The notes under the pieces: model-generated | The model's database searches: none | Seen by the model: the letters and a program-made list of their open reading frames with translations, nothing else | Told to the model about the DNA's origin: nothing | From: Chitinispirillales bacterium | GTDB lineage: Bacteria; Fibrobacterota; Chitinivibrionia; Chitinivibrionales; Chitinispirillaceae | Assembly: GCA_031254105.1 (NCBI GenBank) | Contig: JAIRVB010000021.1 | Location: 1-64,000, forward strand | Direction of reading: 5' to 3' | Length of the DNA stretch: 64,000 nucleotides | Shown: positions 33,779 through 44,014 of the stretch, piece after piece | How the letters are laid out: the number at the start of each line of letters is the position of its first letter | How positions within the stretch are numbered: position 1 is the stretch's first letter | Position numbers and translations under genes: made by a program

Positions 33779-36700
33779 CTACCTTCGTCCTGTAAAACCA
33801 ATTCTACGCTCTTCCTGTATCTCCCTGCTATTAGGATCAAGTTTTTGAGCTCTGTCAAGACGGTTGTTGTACTCTTTTTCGTCTCTTGCAGCCTTGGCTA
33901 CTCTTGCGAGTCCAAGTTCGGCAAGAGCATACTTGGAGTCTATTCTAAGGGCGCGTTCGTAGAAACTTTTAGCTTCCGAAAATTTCTGCTGAAGCAGGAA
34001 CACGTTTGCACGTTCATAGAGAGCGGGAGCAAAATTAGGGTTGATATAACCCACATTTTTATACGTCTCCATAGCGTCTTCGTAATTGCGCATTGCGGTT
34101 TGAATTCTTCCCTTAAGCATGAGAGCTTCTATATTTTCACGCTGTTTTGTAAGAACTTCATTAGCAATGCCCATCGCTTCACCATGCCTGTTGCCCCCTA
34201 CGCCTAAAAGAGCGGTAGCATACTTAATAAGATAGGCTGGTTCTCTCTTTGCGTCAACTACAGCTTTCCACTCAACCGCGGCATCCATAGATCGGCCGAG
34301 TTCAAGATAAACTTCCGCCAAAGCCACCCTCAGTTCCAGATCAACTGGAGCGCCGCGGGAACCTCTTATAACTCTTTCGAGAAGCCTCATAGCGTCTTCA
34401 GACCTGCCTATTCTCAGATATCCTCTGGCAAGCATACCCATTATTTTCGGATCATTGGGTTTAAGCGCGTTTGACATCTCAAGAAACATCATCGCTTCAT
34501 TAGGCATGCCGCGGACATTGAGCAGGTATTCACCGACTCTCAGAATAGCATCAGCGTTTTTCGTTTCAATACCAATAAACTTTTGAAACGCGTTCATCAT
34601 CTCACTGTCTTTTTTCTGGTTTCCGTAAAGAAGTCCCAGCTCAAACCAGGCGCGGGAGATCGTATCAGCCAGAGCAACGCACTTTTCAAGCATAGCGGCG
34701 CCCTTAGCGGCGTTTTTACCTCTGCGCGGATCGGCATAATAGATACCTGCTTTAAGGAAGTTTCTGTGGTCGCGCGGATAGGTTACCGTGTTGGCATCAA
34801 AAACCGCTATCGCGGCCGCGGCGTTGTCCGATTCAATCAAAAGACCCCGCTTGTAAGCAAGCTCCTGATCCTTTACGCCAGGGCCTTTCAGGTACTCCTC
34901 AATCGCCGCCGCCGCCTTCATGTTGTCTTTTTCCGCCTCATAAGCGAGAGCAAGCCGTTTGAGTCCATCGTCTCTGTTGGGTACAGGGGTTCTGGCGGGG
35001 GCAGCCCTTACCGCGACCCTGAACTTCTCAAGCGACTCAATTGCGGCTTTGTTGTTTTTAACTTCCGATGCGCTCAAACCCACTTTGTAATGGTAATCAG
35101 GAGTGTTGTCTCCCTTAACCATCGTGAGAAACTTAAGCGCTTCCGCATATTGTTTCCTGCTGAAAGCGTTGTCTCCCACAAGCTGGGCAACTTGTGAATT
35201 GTCAGGCGCCCTCTCAAGAAATCTTTTGTACATGTTCATCGCCTGATCAACTTTTTTATCCTGCATGTAAATATCACCAAGCGCCTTAAGTTCATTGACA
35301 GCTCTCGGATTGAGCGCTATAGCCTGTTCGTAGGTGATTGCCGCCTCCCTGATCTTACCGGTTTTAAACTGACAGTCGGCAAGTTCGGCTAAGTAAACCG
35401 CGTTGCGCGGATCAAGTTTTGAGGCCTGTTCAAACATAGGTACCGCTTTGGCTAATTCATTTTTACTTTTATGAATTGCGCCGAGAGCGGCATACATGCT
35501 CACATCCGCCTCATTGGCAGCGATGGCTCCGGTGAGAGCGCTGATCTTCTCCGCTTCAGGGGCTGACTTTAAGACAAGAGACACATAGTTCTTATAAAAC
35601 CCTTTTGCGGCAGGGTCAGCTTTTAGTACCGCGCGGTAAGCGGCCAGGGCGCCAGGTTCATCTTTGCGCGCGAAGAGAGCATCACCCAGTCTGCGCTGAG
35701 CAGCGGCATCGTTGGGCTGCAGAGCCGCGTATTTTTTGAGAAACTCAACAGCCATTTCAGTGGAGTTAGTACGGTTGCACACATCCTCAAGCATCTTAAA
35801 CACTTCCGCGTCTCTGGGAGTTAAAACGGAAAGTTCTCTAAGAACGGTAAGCGCCCTTGGATTATCCTTAGCTTCATAGGCCGCTGTTCCGTACATCTTC
35901 AAAAATGCCGGTTTTTTAGCCTCCTCACCCTGTACCATGGCAAAGTATTTCACAGCCTCAGAGTGCTGTTTTGCGTTAAACGATTCACGTGCCACCATCA
36001 GCGCAACCGCGTGGTCTGTGGGTGTGCGTTCAAGGTACCGCTTGTACATACGCATAGCCTGTTCGGGCTTTTTCTGACTTGTGTAGAGATCACCGAGCGT
36101 CTTGAGTTCCGCCGCCGCTCTTGTATTCATAGCTACGTACTGTTCATAGGTGATAATGGCCTCATTGATCATACCCGCCGCTTGCTGGCTCATTGCGAGA
36201 GCGAGGAGCAGTTCAACATTTCTGGGATCCGCTTTCACAGCCCTGTCAAAAAGCGGAACCGCTTTTGCCGGCTGATTCTGCTGACGGTAAATGTTGCCCA
36301 GCTCAATAAGCATTTTGGGATCAGCTTCGTTGGCCGCGATAGCTCCCTCAAGAGCCGCTACTTTTTCAGCCGGAGTACCGCCCGCCATCACAAGCTCTAC
36401 AAAATTCTTGTAAAAATCCTTCGCTTTTGGATCGGCGGCAATAAGAGCTCTGTAGGCGGCCAGCGCTCCGGGTCTGTCTTTACGGTCGTAAAGAAGGTCG
36501 CCAAGCGTCTTCTGCATTGCGGCATCGGTTGGGCGCAGCGTTGTGTATCTTCTGAGATGAGTAACAGCCTCATCCCTTGCTCCCATTCTTACAGCGAGAT
36601 CATATAGGGTCTTTACATAATCGGCATTCTGAGGAGCAGCCGTGCTGAGCTGTCTGTAAATACCAACCGCCCGCTGGTTATTCTCAGGATTCTTAACCTC

Positions 36701-39700
36701 AAAAGCAGCCTGGCCTAACATCTGCAAAAACGGTATTTTTTTAGCTTCTTCACCCTTGACCATCGCAAGATACCTTACGGCTTCCGCGTAGTTTTTATTC
36801 TGAAAAGCAACCTCTCCGACAAGTTTTGCCGCAACGTCATCGCTGCCTTTTTCAAGGAATTTTTTGTAGGCGTTAACAGCCTGAGGGATTCTTTTTTGAG
36901 CAACGTAAAGATCGCCAAGTATCTTGTATTCGGTTACAGCGTTAGGGTTAAGAGCTGTAACCTGTTCAAAAATAACTATAGCCTCAGCCGCGTTGCCGCT
37001 CTTTACGTGACAATCCGCAATAGAGGATAGCACCCCCGCGTTCCTCGGATCCATTTTAGAAGCTTCTTGAAGCACAGGCAGGGCGGCGCGGCAGTTGTTG
37101 GCGGCTCTGTGCAGGTCGCCAAGCTTTGCGTACATTGCGGCGTCAGCCTCTTTTGCCGCGATAGCGGCGGTAAGCGCCGCGGTCTGTTCTTCGGGGGTAC
37201 CGCTTCTGAGCACAAGTTCAACAAAATTTTTGTGGATACCCTTAATCTGGGGATTTACTCTGAGAGCGGCGCGGTAAGCGGTCAGGGCGCCTGTTTGGTT
37301 TTTGGCGTTATAGAACAAGTCTCCCAAAGCTTTCTGCATTTCCGCATCGTTTGGAACCAAAGCGACATATTTTCTGAGCGCTTCGGCGGCTGCGGTTTCA
37401 TTCTTATTTATCCGCTCAATCTCATAAAGCTTTTTTAGAGGCTCAGGATCTCTTGGCGTAGCGGTTGTGAGCTGAGTAAAGAGCTGTGTCGCTCTTTGAT
37501 AGTTCTTTGCCTCAAAGCATGAATTAGCGAAATTCTTGAGAAAATCGGGCTTGGCAGCTTCGGCGCCGCTTACCATTGCGTAATACTTATTGGCTTCCAC
37601 CCATTTCATTTGTGAAAATTCATAATCTCCGACAAGTCTTGCGGTCAGAATGTCGGTAGGCGTTTTTTCCAGATATTTTTTATAAGCCGCTACAGCCTGG
37701 GGCATTTTTTTCTGCTGTATGTAAAGATCGCCAAGCGCCTTAAACTCCCGCACGCTTGACGGGTTGAGCGCGGTAGCCTGTTCATAAGTAAGAATCGCCT
37801 CATCAATCCTGCCCGCCTTTTCCTGACAAAACGCCAAAGCGCTGAGGCTCGCCATGTTTTTGGGGTTGAGTTTCAGCACTTCCTGATGCGTCTCAATCGC
37901 TTTCGGCCAGTTTGACTGCTTCTGGTATATGGCGGCAGCCGCTACAAAAATCGCTTCATCCGCTTCTTTGGCTGCTACGGCGGCAACAAGAACCGGCATG
38001 AGTTCCGCGTCGGGAGCCTTCTCTTTAATGAGGATAGAAGCGTAATTTTTGTACATCCCTTTTATATTGGCGTCAGCTCTCACAGCGGCGCGGTAAGAAG
38101 CAAGCGCGCCCTTTTCATCCTTTGCCTCAAATTGAAGATTTCCAAGATCGCGGTGACCGGCGGCGTCATTTGGCTGCAACGCTAAAAGCGCTCTTAAATG
38201 AGTCATCGCCTCGTTGTTATTTTTCTGCTTCAGAGCGATCTCATATAAACTTCTGTGAACTTCAATATTTCTTGGCTGAAGTACGGCTAATTCCTTAAAC
38301 AAGTCATAGGCGGTCTTGAAATCGTTTGCAGCCTCGGCCTGCTTGGCTACTCGGGTTCTTGAATTAACATCTTTTGAATCAAGAGCGATAATGCGTCTGT
38401 CGGCATCCGCCAAACCCTGCCGGTCGCCAAGTTTTTCGCAGCTTTCAGCCAAATCTTTCCACAGAGGCAGATTGTTCTGGTCGCTCCGCAGGAGTGTGAG
38501 CAGAACGCCTCTTGCGCCTGCGTAATTCTTCTCCATCATGTAGATTTGGGAAAGCATTACCTGCGGCTCTTTTAGAGCGGGGTCTCTGTGCAGGGCGGAT
38601 TCAGCGGCATCGCGGGCTAAATCATAACGCTTGAGGTGCCATGCCGCGTTCATCATACCCAGAGCCGCTTCCTTAGTTCCTGCCAAAGTAAAGCTGCGCT
38701 GGAAATTTCTGAGCGCGTCGGCATACTTTTGCGACTTGATGTTGTACTCTCCAAGCGCAAGGTGAATTCTTGGATTGTTCGGATCCAAAGCTATCAGCCT
38801 GTCATAAGTCTCTTTTGCCTTAGCCTCCTGGCCTGCCTTAGCGTAAAGATCGCCAAGCCTCGCGTAAGCTTCTACATTATTTTTATCCTTAGCTATAGCT
38901 CTCTCTAAAAAGCTTATTGTCTGAGAGGAATTCCCCAGACCCTCATATACCTGAGCCATGAGGAAAAGAATATCCGGCACCACTTTTCCATCTCTGTCAG
39001 CATTAAAAAGGGGAGTAAGTACGGTTTCAGCGTTTTTCCACGATTTTTTCTCCAAATGATCACGCCCGATCTTTTCGCGGGCGCTGAGAGCGTTGGGTGA
39101 AGTAGAGCTGCCGTATTTCTTCAGAGCCGCGTCATAAGCATCAATAATTCTTTTAGAGTCCGCTTTTATATTCTCCAGACTCACAGCCCACGCGAAAAGA
39201 TCATCACCGGTGAGAGAGTTTCTGTTAGCTTTCTCAAAATTTTCGCTTGCGTTTTTAAAATCTTTATTTGCGTAATAGAGCTGAGCAACTTCAAGAAGCG
39301 CTTCGGCCTTGGGTTTTGACCTGTCGCTTGCCGCCCGGTTGAAATACACAATAGCGGAATCAATCTGATTCTGTTCTCTGTGAGCAATGGCGATTTGGAG
39401 CGCGATATCGCTGTCCGCCTGGCGCGCAATAGCTCTCTTGAGCAGCGGCAAAGCTTTGGCGAAATCTTTTTCCTTATAGTATATCTGCCCTAATTCCCGG
39501 TTAGCCACAACATTTGATTGGTCTGTCTTTACAACTTCCTCAAGCGCCCTTTTGGCTTCGCCGGCCTTACCCTGACCGATAAGCGCGCGCGCATACTCCC
39601 AGCTTGCCTCTCCGGTCATCTTTATGTCCATAGCTTTTTTGGCCATGTCCGCGGCGTTGTCAGGCTGGTTTAGCCTGTTATAAACGGTAGCCGCTCCAAG

Positions 39701-39976
39701 ATGCGCCTCGTAACTTTGGGCATCCATTCTTATAGCGACCAAAAAGCAGGCAAGCGCTTTCTCAGGAGCGCTGCTCTTCTCATTGGCAATGCCAATGCTT
39801 GCCCACAACTTCGCGTCCCTGTTTGTAGCCGGGATGTTATCGTCAGCATGTTTGACAGCGGCAGCGTAATTTTCCGCCCCAAACAAACGGTAAAAAGTCT
39901 CATCTGAAAATCCGTCCACAACAAAAACGCCCATGATAAACAGACAAACAAAATGCCGTGCAATCCGGTGCCTCAT
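33779..39976 (-). CDS. giant exported TPR protein (2065 aa)
   Basis: A signal peptide (about 1-25) and TTGGAGGC ribosome site mark the start. The rest is ~55-60 TPR helices pairs with the usual W/L/G/Y/A/F/A/P spacing (for example AKALPLLKRAI, GALAAYRA, DPRN). TPR solenoids bind proteins; in the periplasm a scaffold role is likely. In the central part the array is built from a ~273-residue module present four times (anchors at about 35640, 36456, 37278 and 38097), with LGD(L/A), AYR and KADP segments repeated. There is no catalytic domain or membrane anchor. It stands alone with its own terminator. The size and modular build are exceptional. Confidence 0.92.
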   Translation of the reverse strand: MRHRIARHFVCLFIMGVFVVDGFSDETFYRLFGAENYAAAVKHADDNIPATNRDAKLWASIGIANEKSSAPEKALACFLVAIRMDAQSYEAHLGAATVYNRLNQPDNAADMAKKAMDIKMTGEASWEYARALIGQGKAGEAKRALEEVVKTDQSNVVANRELGQIYYKEKDFAKALPLLKRAIARQADSDIALQIAIAHREQNQIDSAIVYFNRAASDRSKPKAEALLEVAQLYYANKDFKNASENFEKANRNSLTGDDLFAWAVSLENIKADSKRIIDAYDAALKKYGSSTSPNALSAREKIGRDHLEKKSWKNAETVLTPLFNADRDGKVVPDILFLMAQVYEGLGNSSQTISFLERAIAKDKNNVEAYARLGDLYAKAGQEAKAKETYDRLIALDPNNPRIHLALGEYNIKSQKYADALRNFQRSFTLAGTKEAALGMMNAAWHLKRYDLARDAAESALHRDPALKEPQVMLSQIYMMEKNYAGARGVLLTLLRSDQNNLPLWKDLAESCEKLGDRQGLADADRRIIALDSKDVNSRTRVAKQAEAANDFKTAYDLFKELAVLQPRNIEVHRSLYEIALKQKNNNEAMTHLRALLALQPNDAAGHRDLGNLQFEAKDEKGALASYRAAVRADANIKGMYKNYASILIKEKAPDAELMPVLVAAVAAKEADEAIFVAAAAIYQKQSNWPKAIETHQEVLKLNPKNMASLSALAFCQEKAGRIDEAILTYEQATALNPSSVREFKALGDLYIQQKKMPQAVAAYKKYLEKTPTDILTARLVGDYEFSQMKWVEANKYYAMVSGAEAAKPDFLKNFANSCFEAKNYQRATQLFTQLTTATPRDPEPLKKLYEIERINKNETAAAEALRKYVALVPNDAEMQKALGDLFYNAKNQTGALTAYRAALRVNPQIKGIHKNFVELVLRSGTPEEQTAALTAAIAAKEADAAMYAKLGDLHRAANNCRAALPVLQEASKMDPRNAGVLSSIADCHVKSGNAAEAIVIFEQVTALNPNAVTEYKILGDLYVAQKRIPQAVNAYKKFLEKGSDDVAAKLVGEVAFQNKNYAEAVRYLAMVKGEEAKKIPFLQMLGQAAFEVKNPENNQRAVGIYRQLSTAAPQNADYVKTLYDLAVRMGARDEAVTHLRRYTTLRPTDAAMQKTLGDLLYDRKDRPGALAAYRALIAADPKAKDFYKNFVELVMAGGTPAEKVAALEGAIAANEADPKMLIELGNIYRQQNQPAKAVPLFDRAVKADPRNVELLLALAMSQQAAGMINEAIITYEQYVAMNTRAAAELKTLGDLYTSQKKPEQAMRMYKRYLERTPTDHAVALMVARESFNAKQHSEAVKYFAMVQGEEAKKPAFLKMYGTAAYEAKDNPRALTVLRELSVLTPRDAEVFKMLEDVCNRTNSTEMAVEFLKKYAALQPNDAAAQRRLGDALFARKDEPGALAAYRAVLKADPAAKGFYKNYVSLVLKSAPEAEKISALTGAIAANEADVSMYAALGAIHKSKNELAKAVPMFEQASKLDPRNAVYLAELADCQFKTGKIREAAITYEQAIALNPRAVNELKALGDIYMQDKKVDQAMNMYKRFLERAPDNSQVAQLVGDNAFSRKQYAEALKFLTMVKGDNTPDYHYKVGLSASEVKNNKAAIESLEKFRVAVRAAPARTPVPNRDDGLKRLALAYEAEKDNMKAAAAIEEYLKGPGVKDQELAYKRGLLIESDNAAAAIAVFDANTVTYPRDHRNFLKAGIYYADPRRGKNAAKGAAMLEKCVALADTISRAWFELGLLYGNQKKDSEMMNAFQKFIGIETKNADAILRVGEYLLNVRGMPNEAMMFLEMSNALKPNDPKIMGMLARGYLRIGRSEDAMRLLERVIRGSRGAPVDLELRVALAEVYLELGRSMDAAVEWKAVVDAKREPAYLIKYATALLGVGGNRHGEAMGIANEVLTKQRENIEALMLKGRIQTAMRNYEDAMETYKNVGYINPNFAPALYERANVFLLQQKFSEAKSFYERALRIDSKYALAELGLARVAKAARDEKEYNNRLDRAQKLDPNSREIQEERRIGFTGRR
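35085..38310 (-). repeat. four ~819-bp super-repeats inside the TPR gene
   Basis: Equivalent points (the AAYRA motif) are spaced 816, 822 and 819 bases, i.e. 272-274 codons. Each unit also carries YKNxVxLV, EAD, KAVPxF, AxTYEQ, LGDxY..QK and a MVxGE-type segment. Unit limits are estimates. Confidence 0.8.
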
Positions 39977-40500
39977 CTCTCACGCCTCCAAAACAAATTA
40001 ATCATTAATTGATGTTATATAATTAAGTACTATAGTTCAAAATTTTTATATGATCCATGTACAGGTATTACATACCACGCTCTTTTGATCCTTCGCCTGC
40101 ATGGCACCACTCACCACATAAGCACCCGCAAGTGGGTATCCCCCCGATCGATGTATTTATTGCGCCTGTCCCATGAATTTATGCCAATTTTTTTGCCTGT
40201 ACAGTCCCTCCTGCGGGCGCTTCAAATTTATCAGCCCTCAATTTATTCATTTTTATAATATTATCATGAATTTAACCAAAATATAACCAAAAAATACAAA
40301 ACTTCCCTTTGCAGCAAAAACAGTTCCATTTTTACGCTGGCAGAAATATCGCAAGAAACGCCTAAATAAAGGTTTTTAAGCTTTGAAGCTCCTGACCTTC
40401 TCTAAAATAATATACATTATAGAAAGATTTCTTTTAAAGTTTTTTGGTATACTTTCCCAAATCAGGAATTTTTTGCAAAACATTGCGGCAGTTTGCCGGA
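39977..40500. other. intergenic region upstream of the TPR gene, no gene recognised
   Basis: 524 bases between divergent-type neighbours. It must hold the TPR promoter near 39990-40060 (AT-rich). A small CACCCGCAAGTGGGT hairpin is at ~40130. Frames of up to 62 codons occur (40383-40571), but they overlap the regulator's end and lack coding character. Confidence 0.4.
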
Positions 40501-40809
40501 TTATTTCGATTCCAATCCAAGCAAAATATTCACCGCGTGCTGAACCTCCGTTTTTGTGCGGTAGGCCATAATTATCTCTTTTTCATGACTGTTCATATCT
40601 TCCGGATTAAAACGGATATCGAGCATGTCATCGGCGGATACTCCAAGCGTCTCGCAGATTTTTGCGAGAGTATCTACATCGGGGCGCGTATAACCTTTCT
40701 CCCAATTGGATACAGTGGTGTTTTTTGCGCCTATAGCCGCCGCGAAATTTTTTTGCGAAAGCCCCTTCTGCTCGCGGAACATTTTAATGCGCTTACCGAT
40801 CTCGTACAT
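40501..40809 (-). CDS. XRE/Cro-type HTH regulator
   Basis: 102 residues. IGKRIKMFREQKGLSQKNFAAAIGAKNTTVSNWEKGYTRPDVDTLAKICETLGVSADDML is a complete HTH_3 domain; the C-terminal ~40 residues are helical and probably dimerise. It is encoded divergently from the small HTH gene and SLBB exporter, so it may control the polysaccharide locus. Its own ATG has AGGAGG-like sequence upstream. Confidence 0.88.
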   Translation of the reverse strand: MYEIGKRIKMFREQKGLSQKNFAAAIGAKNTTVSNWEKGYTRPDVDTLAKICETLGVSADDMLDIRFNPEDMNSHEKEIIMAYRTKTEVQHAVNILLGLESK

Positions 40810-41266
40810 CCTGCAGACCTCCTACTTAATATTAAACTTGTTGATAAACATGATGTACTTTAATGATGAGTTCTTCTTAAACATATATTACCATATATTA
40901 TTCAACATATTATTCAACAATCCAAATGAATAACCGGATAACTCTACCATTTCCAAACTAAATGCGCTCCTTTTTTAATGTAATATACGTTTTTTACCAA
41001 ATAATCTCAAATGAGGCTGTTTAAGAACCTGTAAAATTTCTCTATAAATTCGTCTTTCAATCAACCAAAAAGCAAATGCGGACCGGGTTTATCGAGGCGT
41101 AAGCTGCCTTGTTTACCGTGCCGTAAGGCAAATAGAAAGCGCTTGATAACACAACAAAAATTCTACGATATCTTTATTTTAATTTCTGCATTGATCAACA
41201 ATCACTTACTCGTTCCCATTTTTCAAACGCACTATACATATTCAATTATTTATATGCTTTTGACAT

Positions 41267-41357
41267 TTCATGATTATTGTATTGTGTACATAATTTATGA
41301 ATTTCTATAGCTTGATCTTCATGAAATTATATATATTTAGATGCAGTAGTTCATGAA
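41267..41357. promoter_or_regulatory. cluster of TTCATGAA palindromes upstream of the HTH/exporter genes
   Basis: The 8-bp perfect palindrome TTCATGAA occurs at 41318-41325 and 41350-41357, with a one-mismatch copy (TTCATGAT) at 41267-41274. All but one are flanked by AAAT/ATTT. A further perfect copy is at 41674-41681. Likely an operator for a small HTH protein, by inference from repetition and position. The region 40810-41266 has no gene. Confidence 0.5.
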
Positions 41358-41385
41358 ATATGGAATTGCATTGAGGAGTTATATA

Positions 41386-41613
41386 ATGGGTACATATGAA
41401 AAAGTAAGGAATTACATTGAAAAGCATAATTTACGAAAATGCGTTGTCGCGAAAAAAGCGGGCATTCCCGTTACCGCGTTAAGCGCACTTTTGAATGGCA
41501 AGCGCAAAATGTATCCGGAAGATTTAAGGTCTATATGTTACGCGCTGAATGTAAGCGCCGCAACTTTTATAGAGCGCAAATCCGATTCGGGTAACATGGA
41601 AACAGATATTTGA
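41386..41613 (+). CDS. small HTH DNA-binding protein
   Basis: 75 residues from the ATG at 41386, chosen because GAGGAGT precedes it; the frame extends 11 codons upstream across an operator-like palindrome. RNYIEKHNLRKCVVAKKAGIPVTALSALLNGKRKMYPEDLRSICYALNVSAATFI is a Cro/XRE-type helix-turn-helix that fills nearly the whole protein. It may bind the TTCATGAA sites before and after its own gene, giving autoregulation and control of the exporter. Confidence 0.78.
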   Translation: MGTYEKVRNYIEKHNLRKCVVAKKAGIPVTALSALLNGKRKMYPEDLRSICYALNVSAATFIERKSDSGNMETDI

Positions 41614-41673
41614 CTGGTTTTTATTATGTAAAATTATTTCTAAAAAACATTAACATTTCACAAAATCCAGAAT

Positions 41674-41681
41674 TTCATGAA
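41674..41681. promoter_or_regulatory. TTCATGAA palindrome overlapping the exporter start
   Basis: ATTTCATGAACA, the reverse complement of the site at 41350 (TGTTCATGAAAT-like), contains the first ATG of the SLBB gene. Binding here would block transcription or translation. Confidence 0.4.
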
Positions 41682-44001
41682 CAGTAATCAAATAATGCAG
41701 CATACAAATAACCGCGAAAACATCTTTAAGGCGTTGCGTTTTTTGCCGGGTATAATGGCAGTACATGTGTTATTATGTGTTTCTGCCATTTCAATGACTG
41801 CGGAGGAGTTTGAAAAAGAAGCAATGCGGCAGGGTATGAGCGGCACGCAGATCAGGGAACTCAGAAGAAGTTACGAATCCACTCCGGGACAGCCAACCGC
41901 TCCCAAACCATTCATAACGCAAGTGTCAACCGAAGAGATAAACCTTGACAGTTTAATCGAAATTACCACACTGCAACGGGCGGACACCACACTGCAACAC
42001 TTCGGATACAATCTTTTTTCATCTACCCCCGACGCGTTTAAACCAACTGCGATAGGGCCTATTGACCCTGGGTACATGACAGGCCCGGGCGATGTGCTGA
42101 GGCTTGCCGTGTGGGGACAGTCGGAATTTCAGTATGAACTTACTGTCAATAACGACGGTAAAATTCTTATCCCGCTTGCCGGACAGGTGCATGTTTCCGG
42201 CATCCCGTTTGAGCATCTCCAAAGTAAAATAAAAAATCTGCTCTCACGTCACTACTCAGGTCTCTCCGCCACTCCGCCCCGAACATTTATGGATTTGAGT
42301 ATCGCGCGGTTGCGGCCAATAAGAATTTATATCATGGGTGAAGTAAAACAACCGGGCGGATATACGGTTTCAAGTTTCGCCAACGCATTCTCCGCTCTTT
42401 ACAGCGTTGGCGGCCCGCTTGAGGCGAGAGGTTCCATGCGCGAAATAAAAGTGCTCCGCGGAGATTCTATCGCGGCTACAATTGACATTTATGATTATCT
42501 GCTTACGGGACGTTCAAAAACCGATATACGCCTGCAAAACAACGATATCGTGTTTGTCCCTATCCGCGGCAAGACAGTGCATCTGTCAGGCGCGGTAACG
42601 CGCCCGGCAATTTACGAACTCAAAAAAGATGAGCACTTTCAGGATTTACTTGTCTTTTGCGGAGGAGTGCTGTCTGCATCTAATGTAAACCATGCTCATT
42701 TACAAAGGATATTACCTTTTACGGAGCGTTCGGGAGCGCGGCAGATGACGCAAAAAATAGACATAGACTTAAACCGTTTTATAGACAATAAAGAGGAGCT
42801 TATTCTTTATGATATGGACAAAATACACATTGTTCCTCTCTTTGGCGATCTGCGTAACATTGTTACGGTTTCCGGCGCTGTACAGTATCCGGGAATTTAT
42901 CAGAGCGGTAATATGACGCTTAAAGGCCTTATCTTTGATCAAGCCCGTATAATTGACAACAAAACATTCTCTAAACGCGCTGACCTTATAAGGCTTAATG
43001 AAGACAAAGTTACCACAACCATCATCCCGTTAAATTTGGAGACGCTTCAAAATGGCGCCGGTGACATGAATATGGAACCGGGTGATGAAGTTATAATTTA
43101 TGATATTGCCGTAGCCCGCCCCACAGACCCGCTTATAACCGTTGAAGGAGAAGTGCGGCAGCCCGGCGTCTATTTACTGCACTCCAATATGACAATTACA
43201 GACGCGATTCTTGCCGCCGGAGGCTTTACACGTGCGGCGCTTAAAACCGGATTCGACATTTACCGCCTCAACCTTGATGATGAAAGAAAGCTGATTCATA
43301 TTCTGAAATCGCAGCTGCCGGATTCGGTTCATTTTACAGAGGAAGCTTTGCGCAAAATTGAGCTGCTTGACAGAGACCGGATTATCGTGCGGCGTGATCC
43401 AAACTATTCGGAAGGACGTTTCGTAATTGTAAATGGCGCGGTCCGGTATACCGGAATGTTCGCCATGGAAGAAAAAACCGAACGGTTTACTACTGTCATA
43501 GAAAAAACCGGCGGCTTTGAACCCGATGCCTACTTAAACGGCATTTACATTACAAGAAACGGCAGCCGTATAATCATAAACACAGACGCCATCTATAATG
43601 ATAAAAAAAGAGGAACCCGTGAAGATATTTTCCTTGAACACGGCGACACTATTACCATACCAAGGCGGCCCAATACCATAACGGTAAGCGGTCAGGTAAA
43701 CAACGACGGGATTTTCGGATATGTACCAAACATGCGCATGCGCGGTTACATCGAACGGGCAGGCGGATTCGCCGACAGCGTAGATCATGTATTAATTTTT
43801 GACCCGAACGGCGAAGTCAAAAAAGTAAAGAAAAACTCAAATACCGGAATTAATGACGGTTCGTCAATCCTAGTTGTCAAAAAACAGGCTAAACCGCAAA
43901 CCGCGCGCACAGGTCCGTCAATAGCCGATGTTATTAAAGACTCGCTTGCCATTGTAGCAAGCGCCGTTACAATTCTTGTGCTGGCGGCGCAGATTAAATA
44001 A
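41677..44001 (+). CDS. Wza-like SLBB polysaccharide export protein
   Basis: 774 residues from the first ATG; later starts at 41695 or 41755 would leave the signal peptide MAVHVLLCVSAISMTAEE at the very N-terminus and may be right, since no SD is seen for 41677. The Poly_export domain begins at MTGPGDVLRLAVWGQSE, with DGKILIPLAGQV and VYIMGEVKQPGGY, followed by five or so SLBB folds (VSGAVQYPGIY, VEGEVRQPGVYLL and VSGQVNNDGIF). The last ~25 residues form a membrane-like helix (ADVIKDSLAIVASAVTILVLAAQI). It forms the outer-membrane exit channel for capsule or exopolysaccharide. No Wzc-like kinase gene is in the window. Confidence 0.92.
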   Translation: MNSNQIMQHTNNRENIFKALRFLPGIMAVHVLLCVSAISMTAEEFEKEAMRQGMSGTQIRELRRSYESTPGQPTAPKPFITQVSTEEINLDSLIEITTLQRADTTLQHFGYNLFSSTPDAFKPTAIGPIDPGYMTGPGDVLRLAVWGQSEFQYELTVNNDGKILIPLAGQVHVSGIPFEHLQSKIKNLLSRHYSGLSATPPRTFMDLSIARLRPIRIYIMGEVKQPGGYTVSSFANAFSALYSVGGPLEARGSMREIKVLRGDSIAATIDIYDYLLTGRSKTDIRLQNNDIVFVPIRGKTVHLSGAVTRPAIYELKKDEHFQDLLVFCGGVLSASNVNHAHLQRILPFTERSGARQMTQKIDIDLNRFIDNKEELILYDMDKIHIVPLFGDLRNIVTVSGAVQYPGIYQSGNMTLKGLIFDQARIIDNKTFSKRADLIRLNEDKVTTTIIPLNLETLQNGAGDMNMEPGDEVIIYDIAVARPTDPLITVEGEVRQPGVYLLHSNMTITDAILAAGGFTRAALKTGFDIYRLNLDDERKLIHILKSQLPDSVHFTEEALRKIELLDRDRIIVRRDPNYSEGRFVIVNGAVRYTGMFAMEEKTERFTTVIEKTGGFEPDAYLNGIYITRNGSRIIINTDAIYNDKKRGTREDIFLEHGDTITIPRRPNTITVSGQVNNDGIFGYVPNMRMRGYIERAGGFADSVDHVLIFDPNGEVKKVKKNSNTGINDGSSILVVKKQAKPQTARTGPSIADVIKDSLAIVASAVTILVLAAQIK

Positions 44002-44014
44002 AAGCAAATAATAA

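Noticed and set aside
33845-38908. Long plus-strand frames opposite the TPR gene (up to 214 codons)
   Set aside because: They are antisense shadows of a high-confidence 2065-aa gene, with cysteine- and arginine-rich nonsense composition.
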